DNA of 64,000 bases from Phymorhynchus buccinoides (Eukaryota > Mollusca > Gastropoda > Neogastropoda > Raphitomidae), in contig CM065682.1 in the NCBI GenBank assembly GCA_017654935.2, forward strand, positions 43,557,821 to 43,621,820, read 5' to 3'. The translations under genes and the position numbers were made by a program. Shown here in pieces: positions 41,001 through 54,081 of this stretch (the stretch's first letter is position 1; each line of letters begins with the position of its first letter). The notes beneath the pieces are model-generated. The model did not search any database. It was given only the letters and a program-made list of their open reading frames with translations, and was not told the origin of the DNA.

Positions 41001-44000
41001 AAGATCATTGGATAACAGACCCTGATTTCAAGGCTTTTAATGACATGGGTGTTAAGCCATTGGGGTGCAAAAATGCGACATCGGCGGTGAAAGGGTTAAT
41101 CTAAGCAAAGAGATTGCTTTATGGAGTGACAGTTTTAATTTGGCACAAATTTACTGTTGTGAAGATTGGGTGTTTTTTTAACACAATGATTTTGTGTGAA
41201 AGTATGAAGCATTTCTTTTGTTTTGTTTTGAAAGATGATATTTTTATAAAAGAAATCAGAAAAGAATGCCAAGGGTGGTCTGTAAACACTTCATCATACC
41301 TAACCCAATGTTGGCAGAAATATCTCATGAAAAATATTCAAAAAAAATCTGACACTGATTTGCAACAGCTGCGCAATTGATTTGAAATGGCTTTGTATCA
41401 AACAACAAATTTCGCTTGAAGCTATTGGAGCATGACAATTTCATGATTAGAAATGTATGCTTCTGGAAAATAATGTAGGCAAACTATACGTGGAAAAAAA
41501 ATAAAGAAAGAAAGAGGATATGAGGGGCATATCAACGGAGTAAATTCCTTTATTATTTTCCTTGAATAATATTGGGGTAATGTTTTTGTCATGTGAAAGC
41601 CAGAAGATACTTTCACAAAAGGAAAACAAACTAGGCCGATAGTGCTTTCACCCTATGATTTATCCTTGCCTTCGCTCCTATTCTCCGGTTGTTTCAGGAC
41701 TTCAGTTTCATCCTGAAGGGCATCACGCGGCTGCTGAACAACCCCCTGACTCAGACCTACCTGCCGGGGTCCTGCAAACGCATCCAGTTCTACCAGGAGC
41801 TGTTTGTGCTCTTCTGGAAGATGTGCGACATCAACAAGGTCAGTCTCTAGCTGGAGTGGAAGGCCTCTGTTTGTGTGCTCTCTCTCTCTCTCTCTTACTT
41901 TCTGTGTGTGTGTTTTTGTTTCCGTATGTATGCATGTCCTTGAGTCAGGAGGTGTTTGCTACATGAAATGAATGTGCTGGTGGATGTTGTTTCAGAAATT
42001 CATGTTCTTTGTGCTGAAAAGCAGCGATGTGCTGGACATCCTGGTTCCCATACTGTACAACCTCAACGACGCCAGAGCTGACCAGTGTAAGTAGACTTTT
42101 AATCGATTTTGGTCTCTTTTTTTAGAGAGAAAAGAACTTAAGAAGACGTTCAAACTTCTCTCGTCTTATTTCTTCATGACTAAAAAAACCAACCAGCAGT
42201 CATTTTTTTTTTTTTTTTTTCCCCCCCCAGCAGTCATTTACGTTTTCGTGTTGACTTTAATGTATTCTACAGCAGTAAAATATTCCTTTTGAAATGCCAT
42301 TAAGAAAAAATGAGCGTCCATCTTCATTTCTTTTCTTTTCCTTCTTGCCTCTTTGCCTCTTACCCTTATGCCGAAAACGTCTTTAGGGTATGGTTGGTGA
42401 AAGGGAGGAGAGGGGTAATTGTTTTAAAATAATGTGACTGGTGAAGATTATGTTGTTTGTTTTTGCTGTTGTTTAAATGGGTGCAACTTTTCCTGGCATA
42501 CAAGGATTAACTGTTTTTGAATTTTACCAGAAAAGGAAGTTCCTTTTTTTAAAATTTGTCAAACACAGAGCTCCCAGGGACCCCCATTTGGGGGTCTATG
42601 GAGCACTAAAATTCTACAGGACCCTCTAAAAGAATGTGTAGTGGGTCCCAGGGATGCACTAGAAAAATTATTTTTGGCATTCGCAATGACACTGGGACCC
42701 TCTATCCCGCCTCTAGGACCCTCTATACTGTAAGTGAAGGAGTCCCTGGGACCCCTTGTTTTGCGGGACAATTGGGAGCCCTGCAAACAAGATCTGTGTG
42801 TGTCTACTGTATTTTTCAAACACTTTAAGATAAGCATTTGTGTAATTGTGGAAAAAGCAAACTATAATACCTTCATAAATCAATTTTTGCTTCAGCTGCA
42901 GTGGGACATTACCCCTGGACCCCGGCCTTTCAGGTTTTTTTCATTTTGTGTAGTTGCACCCATGTGTTTTTCATTAATCTCAGATGTCTACCCTCTCACC
43001 CTCTCACACAACTATTTTCACACATAACTTTGAATAATAAAAAAAGTAATATGCTGATGAAGTAATATGCTGATGCTGAGTTAAAAAAAGGAAATGGATG
43101 TATCTGTGACATAAAGCAGACTAAACAATGCAAAACATGAAGCTTACTTCATAGCTTTTGGGTAGCCTCATGCTCCCTTCTCATGTATCTGCATTGCGAT
43201 TTAACACAGGTGCAGGTGGGTGTGCCTGAATCCTGAATTCAGGCAATTCGATGCAGTTTCAACAATATGAAACCATGGTCTTGCACATTGGATTTTGACC
43301 AAAAAATAGTTCGGGCAAAAGTTTGGGTCGCTGCATGCACCCATGCGATTATGAATTATTGATACGTTTTTCACATGTTTCCTTGACAGCGCGCGTTGGC
43401 CTGATGCACATTGGCGTGTTCATCCTGCTGCTGCTGAGCGGGGAGCGTAACTTTGGGGTGCGCCTCAACAAACCCTACAGCGTGCGGGTCCCCATGGACA
43501 TCCCTGTCTTCACCGGCACCCATGCCGACTTCCTCATCATTGTAAGCTTAACGCGTTTGTTTTGCTCATATCTCTCTCACATCACCCCATTTTTCAACTC
43601 CTTTTTTGTTCATGCCTATTTCTAGTAATAGTACTCATCACCTAGGGTTAGAGTTAGGGTTAGGTTTTCATCCCATATTTTTTGTTTAGTACAGTACTTG
43701 TAATGTTTTTTCATATCCCTTACCATACAGTAGGGGTATAATCTGCGTGAAAGGAGATAATTTAGGACAAATGCTTGGTCAAAGCTCTAAATAGTTGTCT
43801 GAGGAAAACAAAGACTAGTCAGAATGTGGATGATTTGTGTGCTCCCTGCATGTCTGACTGTCTGTCTCTGTCATTTTATTTGGCTTATATCTCTGTCTCA
43901 TTGCCGTGTTTCTCTCTTTTTCTCTTCATCCAACACAGTCCTCTTTTCATATCATTTTTTCTTCAGATTTGTTTCTTTTTTTTTCCCGCTGTGCCTTGGT

Positions 44001-46045
44001 TATCTGTCTGTCTGCCTTCCTTCTATGTTCACTGTCTCTGTGTCTCTTTTTTGTTTGTCAGTCTGTCTTTCTGTCTGTCTCTCTTCCTTCCCCTGTCTAT
44101 CTGTCTCTCTCGTTCTTGAGGTCCAAAATCTTAGATGAACCCACAGACATATAATTTTGCATAGATTATAAAATCTGTGCCTAACTATGCGTGTTGGCAA
44201 TATAAATATGCCAGTCATAAAACAACAATGGAGGATATTCTTGTGTTTACTTTTTAGGTCAGCGGAACAAACAAAATAGAATTCTGAGCATTTGTTGTTG
44301 TTTTTGTTGATAAAAGAAAAAGAAAAAAAAGTTATGGTGTTTTGCTAATAATGTTTATCCATAAAATTTAGTTCATTTGTGTATTTCATCTTTACCTGCT
44401 GATGTTCTGAAATGCACATGAATTTGCTAACAGGTGTTCCACAAGATCATCACCACAGGTCACCAGAGACTTCAGCCCTTGTTTGACTGTCTGCTGACCA
44501 TCATTGTCAATGGTCAGTGCTCTTGGTCTCTGTCTCTCTCTGTCTACCTCTCTCTGTCTCTGTTTCTCTGAACACTGTTCAGTGTTCTGTGTTCAGTGTC
44601 CTTTCTGTGTCCCTCTCTGCTTCTGTCTTGTTTCTTAGTCTCTGTGTTTGTATGTGTGTATGTGCATTTTTGTATATGTGCATGTTTGCATATATGCAAG
44701 TGTGTGTCACTGTATGTGTGTGTGTGAATCAGAATCAGAATCATGTATTGTGTGCGGTTTTATATGACACTACGTAATGTGTTCAGTGGAACTTTTTTGT
44801 GTAAATACTTCTGGGTATTGTGTGCGTGTTGTGTGTGCGAACATGTATGTGTGTGTATGTAGTAAGTTAGTAATTAGTTAGTTAGTGTGTGTGTGAGGGG
44901 GGAAGGGGATCTTCCTTGTGTATGTGCGTGTGAGGGGAGAGGGTGCCTTACTGTGTACACATGTGTGTGTTTTGAGTGCATGTTTCCCCACTTTTTCACA
45001 TATTTTTGCATATGGTGGTGATATTAGATAAATTGGTGTAGAAACAGCGCACTATAGGCATACTGATAAACTGGTTGAACTGTCACATTCATATTTGTTT
45101 CAGTGTCCCCATATCTGAAGACTCTATCCATGGTGGCAAGCACCAAGTTGCTTCACTTGTTGGAGGTCAGTGGTTTGCTCTCTGTTTCTGTCTCATTGTC
45201 CGTCTGTCTAGCTTTCTATATATAAAAAACACCGTGTTAATTACTATGCACTCTGATGTTTCTCTGATGCTCAAAATTCCCACCTGACGTATTGGATTTC
45301 AGGCCAGTGTATCACTAAAATGTTGCTATTGTCACCTGATGCCTTCCCGTGGGGATACCGGGGGGGGGGGGGGGGGGTGTCATTCGTACAAATAGTTCCC
45401 CCACCTTCTGGAAGTTCTGTGCTTGTAGCATCCTCTAATAGTTCACTCTGTTTGACTCTGCCTTTTCCCTTTGCTTTTTTGTCCTCTACTATCTTTCTGA
45501 CTTATTGGCCCATTATCCTGCCTTTTTTTTCGAAAACAAATCTTCCCAAAAAATGTTCTTTAAGCTTTGAGCTCCTTGGAAATTGGAATGTGGTGGCTGT
45601 ATGCAGCGGGGAGACCAGTGAAAACTGAAAACCGGACACATACATACCTTACCCATTATGGTCATATGGCCTGGGAACGCAGAAAAAGAAGAAGTAGAAT
45701 AAGTCACCTGATGCACGGTTTTCCCAACATACACATTACAACATTGAGTATCGCGTCATGGCAAAGCAGTTTTGTGTCAATTGTGATCCCCTAAAAATGT
45801 CCAGGTGATCTGCTAAAATTTTGCAGGTGCTTTTTGCACACTGACTCTGACCCCCTGACTACAAAGAAAGAATTAACACTTATGATAGCAACAGTATTGA
45901 AAGGATACAGTAAACTGAAAGTACATTGGAATGTGGGAGATTGGGTTTAATGTTTGAGTGTTCGTGTGTGTGAATCACTAATGCAAGTGCAATGAGTTAG
46001 CTGATTTAAAGAGAAGCGCAATACAAATGATCATTCATTCATGAA

Positions 46046-46104
<59 letters not shown>

Positions 46105-49100
46105 GTGTGAATGTGCGTGCTTGTGCAATGCATGTTCATGTTTATGTGTGTGCGTATGTGTGTGTACATGTGTATGTATACATGTGTGTGTGCGTGTCTG
46201 CAGATGTATGAGAATGCAGTGGAGTACACTTAACACAAAACTGGATAACATGAAATATTGGTTAATGCACAAAAATGTGTTTCAACGGACGAAACCCCTC
46301 TTTATTATTACTTAATGCTTAACACAAATAATGGCAAACACTCAAAACATTTCTTTGTCCCATGAATTTCACATAAAAAATACATGGATGGTCCTTCTTG
46401 CAGGATGTCCCGAATTGCAGGATTTTTAAATTGCCTAGAACCGGCGTTGCCGGATTATGAGAATTTCAGAAGCAACAATTTTCTTACACACACTTGTACA
46501 ATGAAAAGGGCCTATATATATATATTCAAAGGAATGTAGCACTTGTACTAGTCTAGAGGGGTGAAAAAAGAGCAGTAAATGTGTGTGTGTGTGCGCTGCC
46601 CCTGCACTCCGCCGGGACTTGCAGGATTTTTGAAATTTCCCAGGAGCACCCATGAAAGTAGTACACTGTACATAAATGTGTGACTACAGGCATTCAGCAC
46701 TCCGTGGTTCCTGTTCGCCAGTCCCACCAACCACCACCTGGTCTTCTTCCTGCTGGAGGTCTTCAACAACATCATCCAGTACCAGTTTGATGGTAACTTC
46801 TTGCTTTATCTCATTGGAGGATTTTTAATTTTTTTAATCTTTGTTGGTTGTGTGTGTTTTGTGATGCAATGTGTGTGTGTGTGTGCGTGCGTGTGGTGTG
46901 TGTGTGTGTGATGTGTGCGTGTGTGCGTGTGCATGCTTGTGCATATTTGTATTTGTGCATACTCCATGTGTAAATGGGAAGTAAAGTACTGGTAAAAACA
47001 AAATAGTGCTGAGGTATACTGCATAGAATGTTGATTCTTTTAGACAACACTATACTGTGTGTCAGTAAAGAGCATGGAAATGATGAGAGAAAGAGACTAT
47101 GTAATTTATTTTTATCACAGCATTTATTGGATTGCTCTTGATTACTTAATGTTGAGTGAGCTCATTCGTTAGCTGGTGTTGGGCTTTTAACAGATGTGGT
47201 TGTGGACCAGGATTTGAAATGAGCAGCATTGAAGTACACCACTGTTTTACCAGTACAGTGGAACCTCCCTAATAAGACCTCCCATTATAAGACTCCCTCC
47301 CACATAAGACCTACTTCTCTGAGACATTGCCCTTCTTTGTAAGTATTAAAATTACCTCTCTTATAAGACTCCTCCCATATATTGTTTCTTCCTGGAAAAA
47401 CAGGTAAGAAACATCAGCATGTGTTGTCAAACAGATAAGCCAAGGCAGTTGGGCACCTGCGAATAAACTGCCTCTGTAGCTTGAAGATTTAGTGAAGAAA
47501 AAGCAACAACTTTGTTTTCTTTGCAGGAAATTCTAACCTGGTATACACCATCATCCGGAAGAGGAACATCTTCCACCAGCTGGCCAACCTTCCAGTCGAC
47601 CACTCGGCCATCGCCCGCGCTATAACCAAGCGGGGAAAGAAGTTTGCCCCGCCTCCGCTCGACTCTCGAGAGCCTCAGACCATGGAAGGAGCCATGCCTG
47701 CCGCCGAGGCCGAACCTGGAACCCTGAAGGTTTCACTGGCTGCCACTCCACGTGAGTTTTAGTGTTGACTGCACCATGTGTGTGATATTTGAGCTGCTCT
47801 TTTGTGGTCTAAGCGGTAAGCTCAAATGGTCAAACAGTTGTATGTCAGTATGTTGACTCGATTGCTGTGTTGTGCTGAGCTGCGAGGGGTTAAGCTGAAA
47901 TATTGTATCTACAGGTGTAACATGTCAGTCTCTGAATTTTGGCTGACTCTGTTGTGTGGAGGTGGGTAAGCCCAAGTGTTTGAATAAACCTGTGTGAGTC
48001 TGTTCAGTTGATTGGGTTCCTTCTAAGTTTAGGGTGCTCTTTTTCTTTTGGGACAAACAAGCCCAAATGTTTGACGTAAAAGTGTGTGTCAATCTGACGG
48101 TTGATGGGATTGTGTGGGTGTTTAGAATGGGCACATGAATATGTGAAATAAAGATATTGTATGTGTCTGGAGGAGATAGCGAAGCCCAAATCTTTTGAAC
48201 AGGTGTTTGATTGTTATCATTGTCTGGGTGTTGTGGGCAAACGCAGGCATGTGTGTGATAAAGCCCTTTTGTATGTTTGAGTATCGCATGGGATGGAAGT
48301 TCAGTTTAACGTCGCATATTGGCTTTCGCCATGTATATACGACGGGCTGAACAAACCAACCACGGTATAAACAAAAATTTATGTTCCTGAATCACTGTCT
48401 TAGCCAAAAGGCCGAGAAGCGATCAGTATGATTAAGAGTATAGCATGGGTGCTACTCTTTCAGTTTTACACTGATTTCAGTATTTTTAAATTTACCAGAT
48501 ACTGAATTTCATTTTTTTTTTAATTCATCCAACAACAAAAATTCACCACAAGCGACTTGGGGCATTTTGAACTTAGTTGTTACATCTTGGAAGTTTACAA
48601 AGGCAATGTAATAATTTTACTAGGCTTATGAAACTCAAACTGTCTCTTATCATTTTCTCTCTCTTAAGTTGCCCCCTGAATCGTCCGATGGGGCTCTGCC
48701 CCTGTCCCCTGCCGGGGCCATGGGTCCTTGGACCCCTGCCTTTCAGTTTGGGGGAGTTGCACCCATGGTATAGCAATGTGTGATTGGTGGGTGTCAGTCG
48801 TTAGGTTGGTTGGATGGCATGGATGCTGTGGGTAGATGGAGTAATGTGTGCACTGTAACTGTGCTTGTGCATGTATGTATGTATGTATGTATGTGTGAAG
48901 GGGTAAGCATTGATCAGCTGCGAGTTTCTGTACTGTCTTCCACGTGTGCTCTTTGTCTTTCCACGTCTTGCGTTTCCATTGGATCTTTTCTTCTGCTTCT
49001 GCCATAGATATACTATAGTCTTTTTTAAATGCTTCCATTGGCATTTTTTCCCGCAATTAAAAAGAAATTGAATGGTGTTGAAAGAGTAGATTTGAATTCT

Positions 49101-52100
49101 GTATCTCTTCATAAGTTTAATCCAAGTGTTGACATTTTAAAGATTTAAGACAAAATTAATTACGTCAGTGAAGCTTGAAGTTGTGATCTTTCTATGTGTG
49201 TACATTGTTTTCATTCTGTTCTTGTTCTAGTGTAATACAAATTCACTTGATTGTCTTTCTTGGTTTCCATCACATTTTTTTTCCTTTTTCTTTGCATTTT
49301 TCTTGCCTGTCATGTTTTGTTTTTTTCACTCCTGAAAAATTCAATCTGAGTTTGATTCTTAGAGATTAACAGTCTGTTATTTAGTTTGTTTCTTCTTTTT
49401 TCCTTTGTAACTGAAAGGCAATTTTTGTTTTAATATAAAGCAATCTTCATGGCATAGTGCAATGATTGGAAATATTTTAGAAAATCACCAGTTATTTCAG
49501 AGGTAAAATTGTACTGAAACAGGGTTCAACATTTTTATGCTTTTTACCTTTCTTGTGCCTGTAATTTTATTATATTTCCATTTTCTATGGGACATTGCTT
49601 TAGTATACCTAGATACTGAATACTTCCTTTGCCTTGTGTTGTCTGGGAGTGTTAAATGCATGTACCTTCAGCGTTCAGACAATTTGAGCAGCATTAATTG
49701 AAACACATACATTCTCTGAATGAAACTTGTTCCCATTTTAGTCTGTTTGCAAAACTCTGGGTAGGAATCATTCAGGGCCGATAAAAAAAAAATCACCAAA
49801 CAACTGCATCATTAAAGAGACCTTCATGCCAATATGAAGAATCACTTTGTTACAATGGTTGGTTATTTATTGTGAGTAACCTTCATTATTAAGTTTTCAC
49901 AGCTGAGGTTGTGTTTTTTAAAATTATATATTTGTCAAATAAATGGAATAAAAGATGGGCATAGAACTGCCATCATTAACTGTATATATATGTTTGTTTA
50001 TCGTTTTTGTGTAGCTGTTTGTTGTGTTAGCTAGTTGTATGGCAGATGGTGGCTGTTGTTGTTTGTGGGTGGTGATTTGGCGGCTGTAGCCTCGCTGAAG
50101 CTGTAATGGCTGCTGACATGTTTCAGGACCCATAAGTGTCCCCGTCAATGGACCCTTGTCTCCTCATTCTCTTCATCCCACCTCCACTCCATCACATTTG
50201 GGTATTAGACACACACACACACACCTCACTCTCTGCCTCTATGGCCAAACCACTTTGTAGTGGAGCTCTTCTGCACACTTTTGCACAGCTGCCAATTTTC
50301 TAGGGAGGTCGGGTTTCGTTCCATTCTTTTGTCATTTCTGATTTCTTTTTTAAATGTGATGTCAAACAATGAGGCTTGTCAAGCTGTATAAATTTGGTCT
50401 TTCGAAATACATACATGAATGCCCACATGTCCAGTATGAAGCCAAGTAAATAAGCTGGGAGAAAATGGAGGAATGGAGGAATATGGGGGTTGGGGAGGAT
50501 GGGTGGGTGGGGAGGTTTATGAGTGGGCACAGAGAAGCTGCTAAAATGATCAGCAATCCTGGATTCTATCAGTGAGAAATGAAATAAGTTAGTGTTGCTG
50601 GGGAATATCTTTTTCTAGAAAGTGCTATGGCAAGCTGTAGTGGTTATTTTAAATTTGCAACAAACAAAGTTCTTCAGGGTCTTAGAACAATGATTTACAT
50701 ATTGCCTTTTCAAGAAAGCTGGTACAATTTGAAAAAAGAAGAAGGAATCAATGTGCATATTCTACACCTATTAAACAGACTAAGGTCAAGCATTTTTGTT
50801 ATATTAAGATTCAGTTCAATAAACCTTCACGCTTTGTAACTAGTCATTTTTTTCCTACAGTACTTTATAGCCCTTCCCAGTCTATTGTCTGGAAAGCTGG
50901 TAGCTGTGTCATACTAGTTTGCTTTGTATTCCTATCTCTCTGTTGCTGCTTTCAGCACTGTCCTGTTCCTTTTTTGCTCTGCCCATTTGTTTCCAATTGG
51001 TGCCGATTGATATTACGAGCTGCCTTTTGAGTTATTGAAGCTTTGCAGCTTGTTTCTTTTGCTGTTGTTTTTTCTTGAAATGTATGCATTGCACGACAAA
51101 CTTGCTAAATAGTTGGAAGTTTGAAAATGTTTGTATTAACCTCCTTGCTGCCCGCGACGTACATATACGTCCTCTATAGCGCTTCAGTACTTGCCACCGA
51201 CGTATATATACGTCGCCGCTAAGTAGCGATATTGCCGCATTCAAAAATCGCGCGGCAAGCCGGCGGCGCATGCGCAAGTAGTAGGCGGCAGCGAAGGGGT
51301 TAAGTATTGTTAGTGTTGGCAGTTCCTTTTAACTGTGTTTTGTGTTTGAGTTTGTGTTTGCATGAACGCCAGCTTGCAATTATCGTATTCGTTCACATGT
51401 GCAAACTTTTTTGTAACAATGCTTTTTTCAGTTTTCTGGAAGAAATTGCTTCCTTATCTGGCTTTTTCATTCTCTCGGAAATATGCTTTTTCACACTCTC
51501 TAGATGAAATATGCTGTTTCCTTCTTTCTTTCAATCTCATGCTGTTTTTGTTGTCTATTTGTTGATGAAAAATTGATTGTAAAGCGCTTTGGGCTCATCT
51601 GAGGTAAAGCGCTATATAAATGTACAATTATTATTATTATTATGGGAAGGTCACTTGAATACCTTTTCCTTTGAGTAAAGCACTGTGCACTTTCAACTAA
51701 AGCTACTATGAATTATTAGTTGTGAAAATGATGCCCAAACTTGAAAAAATGACATTCTGAGATACAAATTGAATTTTTGTCAAGAATTGAACAAAGCGTT
51801 TTTAATTGAATAATAATAAAAGGTGAAGTTTAGGACAGGTTAGGACAAGTGAGTGTTTGTTAATCCAGGATGAGGTGTGATTCGCAAGCTTTCTCTCTTG
51901 CCTCCTTTTCCTCTTTACCTTCCTTTTCATAATGGTTTTATAAATAACGATTGCAGACTGTTGCGTTCCTTTCGCAGTCTTCTTACTACTCTGTGTATAT
52001 ATTAATCTCAAAACTAATGCCTCTAACAAAAAACTATTTTCTAAACTAATTGGGAAACATTTTCACTCTAACTTACGCAATAGGTGTGCTGTGCTGTTTT

Positions 52101-52458
52101 ATATGATTATTTAATAATTTACGACACAAATCATAAACCATTGGAACTGTCTGGTTTAGTAGATCTATAACACATATCCCAGCAAATTTATCCTTTTCTT
52201 GTGTGTGTAAGTAATCTCCACTACTTTTACTTCTTGTATTTGTAATTAGTAAACATGATTATCAGTTTTATTTGATCTGGTATGCTTATATTTAACAGAA
52301 AGAATTTAATTCGATAGACACTCAACTATGTTCTCAATGATATTCTCTGGTGAAAAATATACATAGACATGTCCAAGCACTTAAATACATGTTCATACAC
52401 CCTTTCAGACATGCGCACGCACGCATGCACGCACGCACACGCACGCACGCACGTGCGT

Positions 52459-52504
<46 letters not shown>

Positions 52505-54046
52505 GCACGCACACACTGTATATCAGTGGAATTTAGGTGTTAAGATATTTGTTAAATGTTACATGTTGTTAAATGTTGCTCTTACATAAATAACTTTCCA
52601 TTGATTTGATAAAAACTGTCAAACATGTTTCCCTCATCCAAACTGACATAGCTGATGCCTGTCTTTATTTGGCTATATCTTTATATTGCTTAGTTTTGAT
52701 ACCAGAGACTAAGACTCATCAGAGGGCTTGTCTTTCCCCATACTATTATTGCCAGCTCAAAAATGTTTAATCGGTGAACACTAATTTAAAAAAAAATCAT
52801 TTTTCAAAACTTTAACCCTTTCATCGCCACTGTCGCCTCTTAGCACCACAATGATTTGACACCCCATGTCACTAAAAGGCATCAAATGAGGGTCTGGTAT
52901 CCAGTGACCTTATGTTCTTCATTTTGGGAGGTAAGGATAGGCCCTATTGTATGCACATCACAGAGGAATCCCCAATATTGCAGACAAAATCTTTTCTCTA
53001 CCCGGGTAAGTTTAATGGTAAATTTTGACTGAGGAATGGCTAGCGTTGAAAGGGTTAAAAAGTGGGGTTTTTTTTATAGTAAATTTACATATAATAAATG
53101 TAACAACTTAATGTGCAAAGTGCGCATGCGCACATGCACACACATACTGTATTTCAACACAATAGTGAAAAACTGAATCTACTAAGCAAATTTCAGCAAT
53201 TGTTAGATATGGTTGGGTGAAAAATTGAAAAGTACAGCACTTCTTTTTTCATGTTAGTTTTTCTAATGGACATTTGTGACATGCTTCATAACAAGGGGTG
53301 CAGTTACAAATCATGTGATAACAGACAGAAAGCTACCAGTGTCATGATAGCAATTGCTCTCCAGGTGGTAAGGCCAAAAAAAAGAAGAATGTGTTTGGGG
53401 TTTTATCAGATTGAAAAATAGGGTAGATACAGTACTAGGCTTTTTATTTATTTTATTTTTTTAATCTTGTGTTCGGTCCATGTGTGTGAATATATTTATA
53501 TATTTGAATGACACAAAACAGTGTATACTTACTTTTGCACTTATGATGTTTTATGTTTCTGTTTGCTCGCTTACTTTCGGTTCCTCCCCCCCCCCCCCCC
53601 ATTCATAAAAAAAAAGTTCAGGGTCGGCGGACAAAAACTAGGGTCCGTCGGGAAACAGGAAACCAACTTTTTGTTTTGGTGGGCCTAATGAAAACCCCTA
53701 TTTTGGGGGTCTACCTGATGGACTGATCCATCCTGGTTACAAACTAATAACGCCAATGGGTAACTATAGCTGCGTTCCTGTGGGTCACCAGGCCTGGACA
53801 AAATGACGGAGAAATCCGCCCCGGACGAGAACCACCGCCAGCCCACCCTGAAGGAGATCGCGGAGAACACAGGGGCTCACAACGTGCAGCCGGCCAGCGA
53901 GATTGAGGACCCCATGACTCCTCAGGGAGAAAAAGATTCCTCTGGCACCGCCGTTGGTGCTGTTGGCGGTGCTGCTGCCAATGCAGAGGGTGGGGCAGAC
54001 TCTGAGACCTCTGGCAGACCCCCACTGGAGAAAGCGAAAAGCCTGG

Positions 54047-54081
<35 letters not shown>

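Larger units (their letters stand above)
50202..53791. other. HID1 intron 16, distal part
   Basis: Holds the MITEs at 51136-51303 and 52812-53058, the retroposon tail at 51580-51640 and a (CA)n/(CG)-rich tract at 52415-52500. The remainder is AT-rich with poly-C at 53587-53600. No other gene is seen. Confidence 0.5.

Noticed and set aside
48664..49056. Minus-strand 130-codon frame rich in Lys/Glu and Thr/His.
   Set aside because: Its end is an ATGT repeat read as TYIHTYIH, and no domain or splice evidence was found. It lies in HID1 intron 16.
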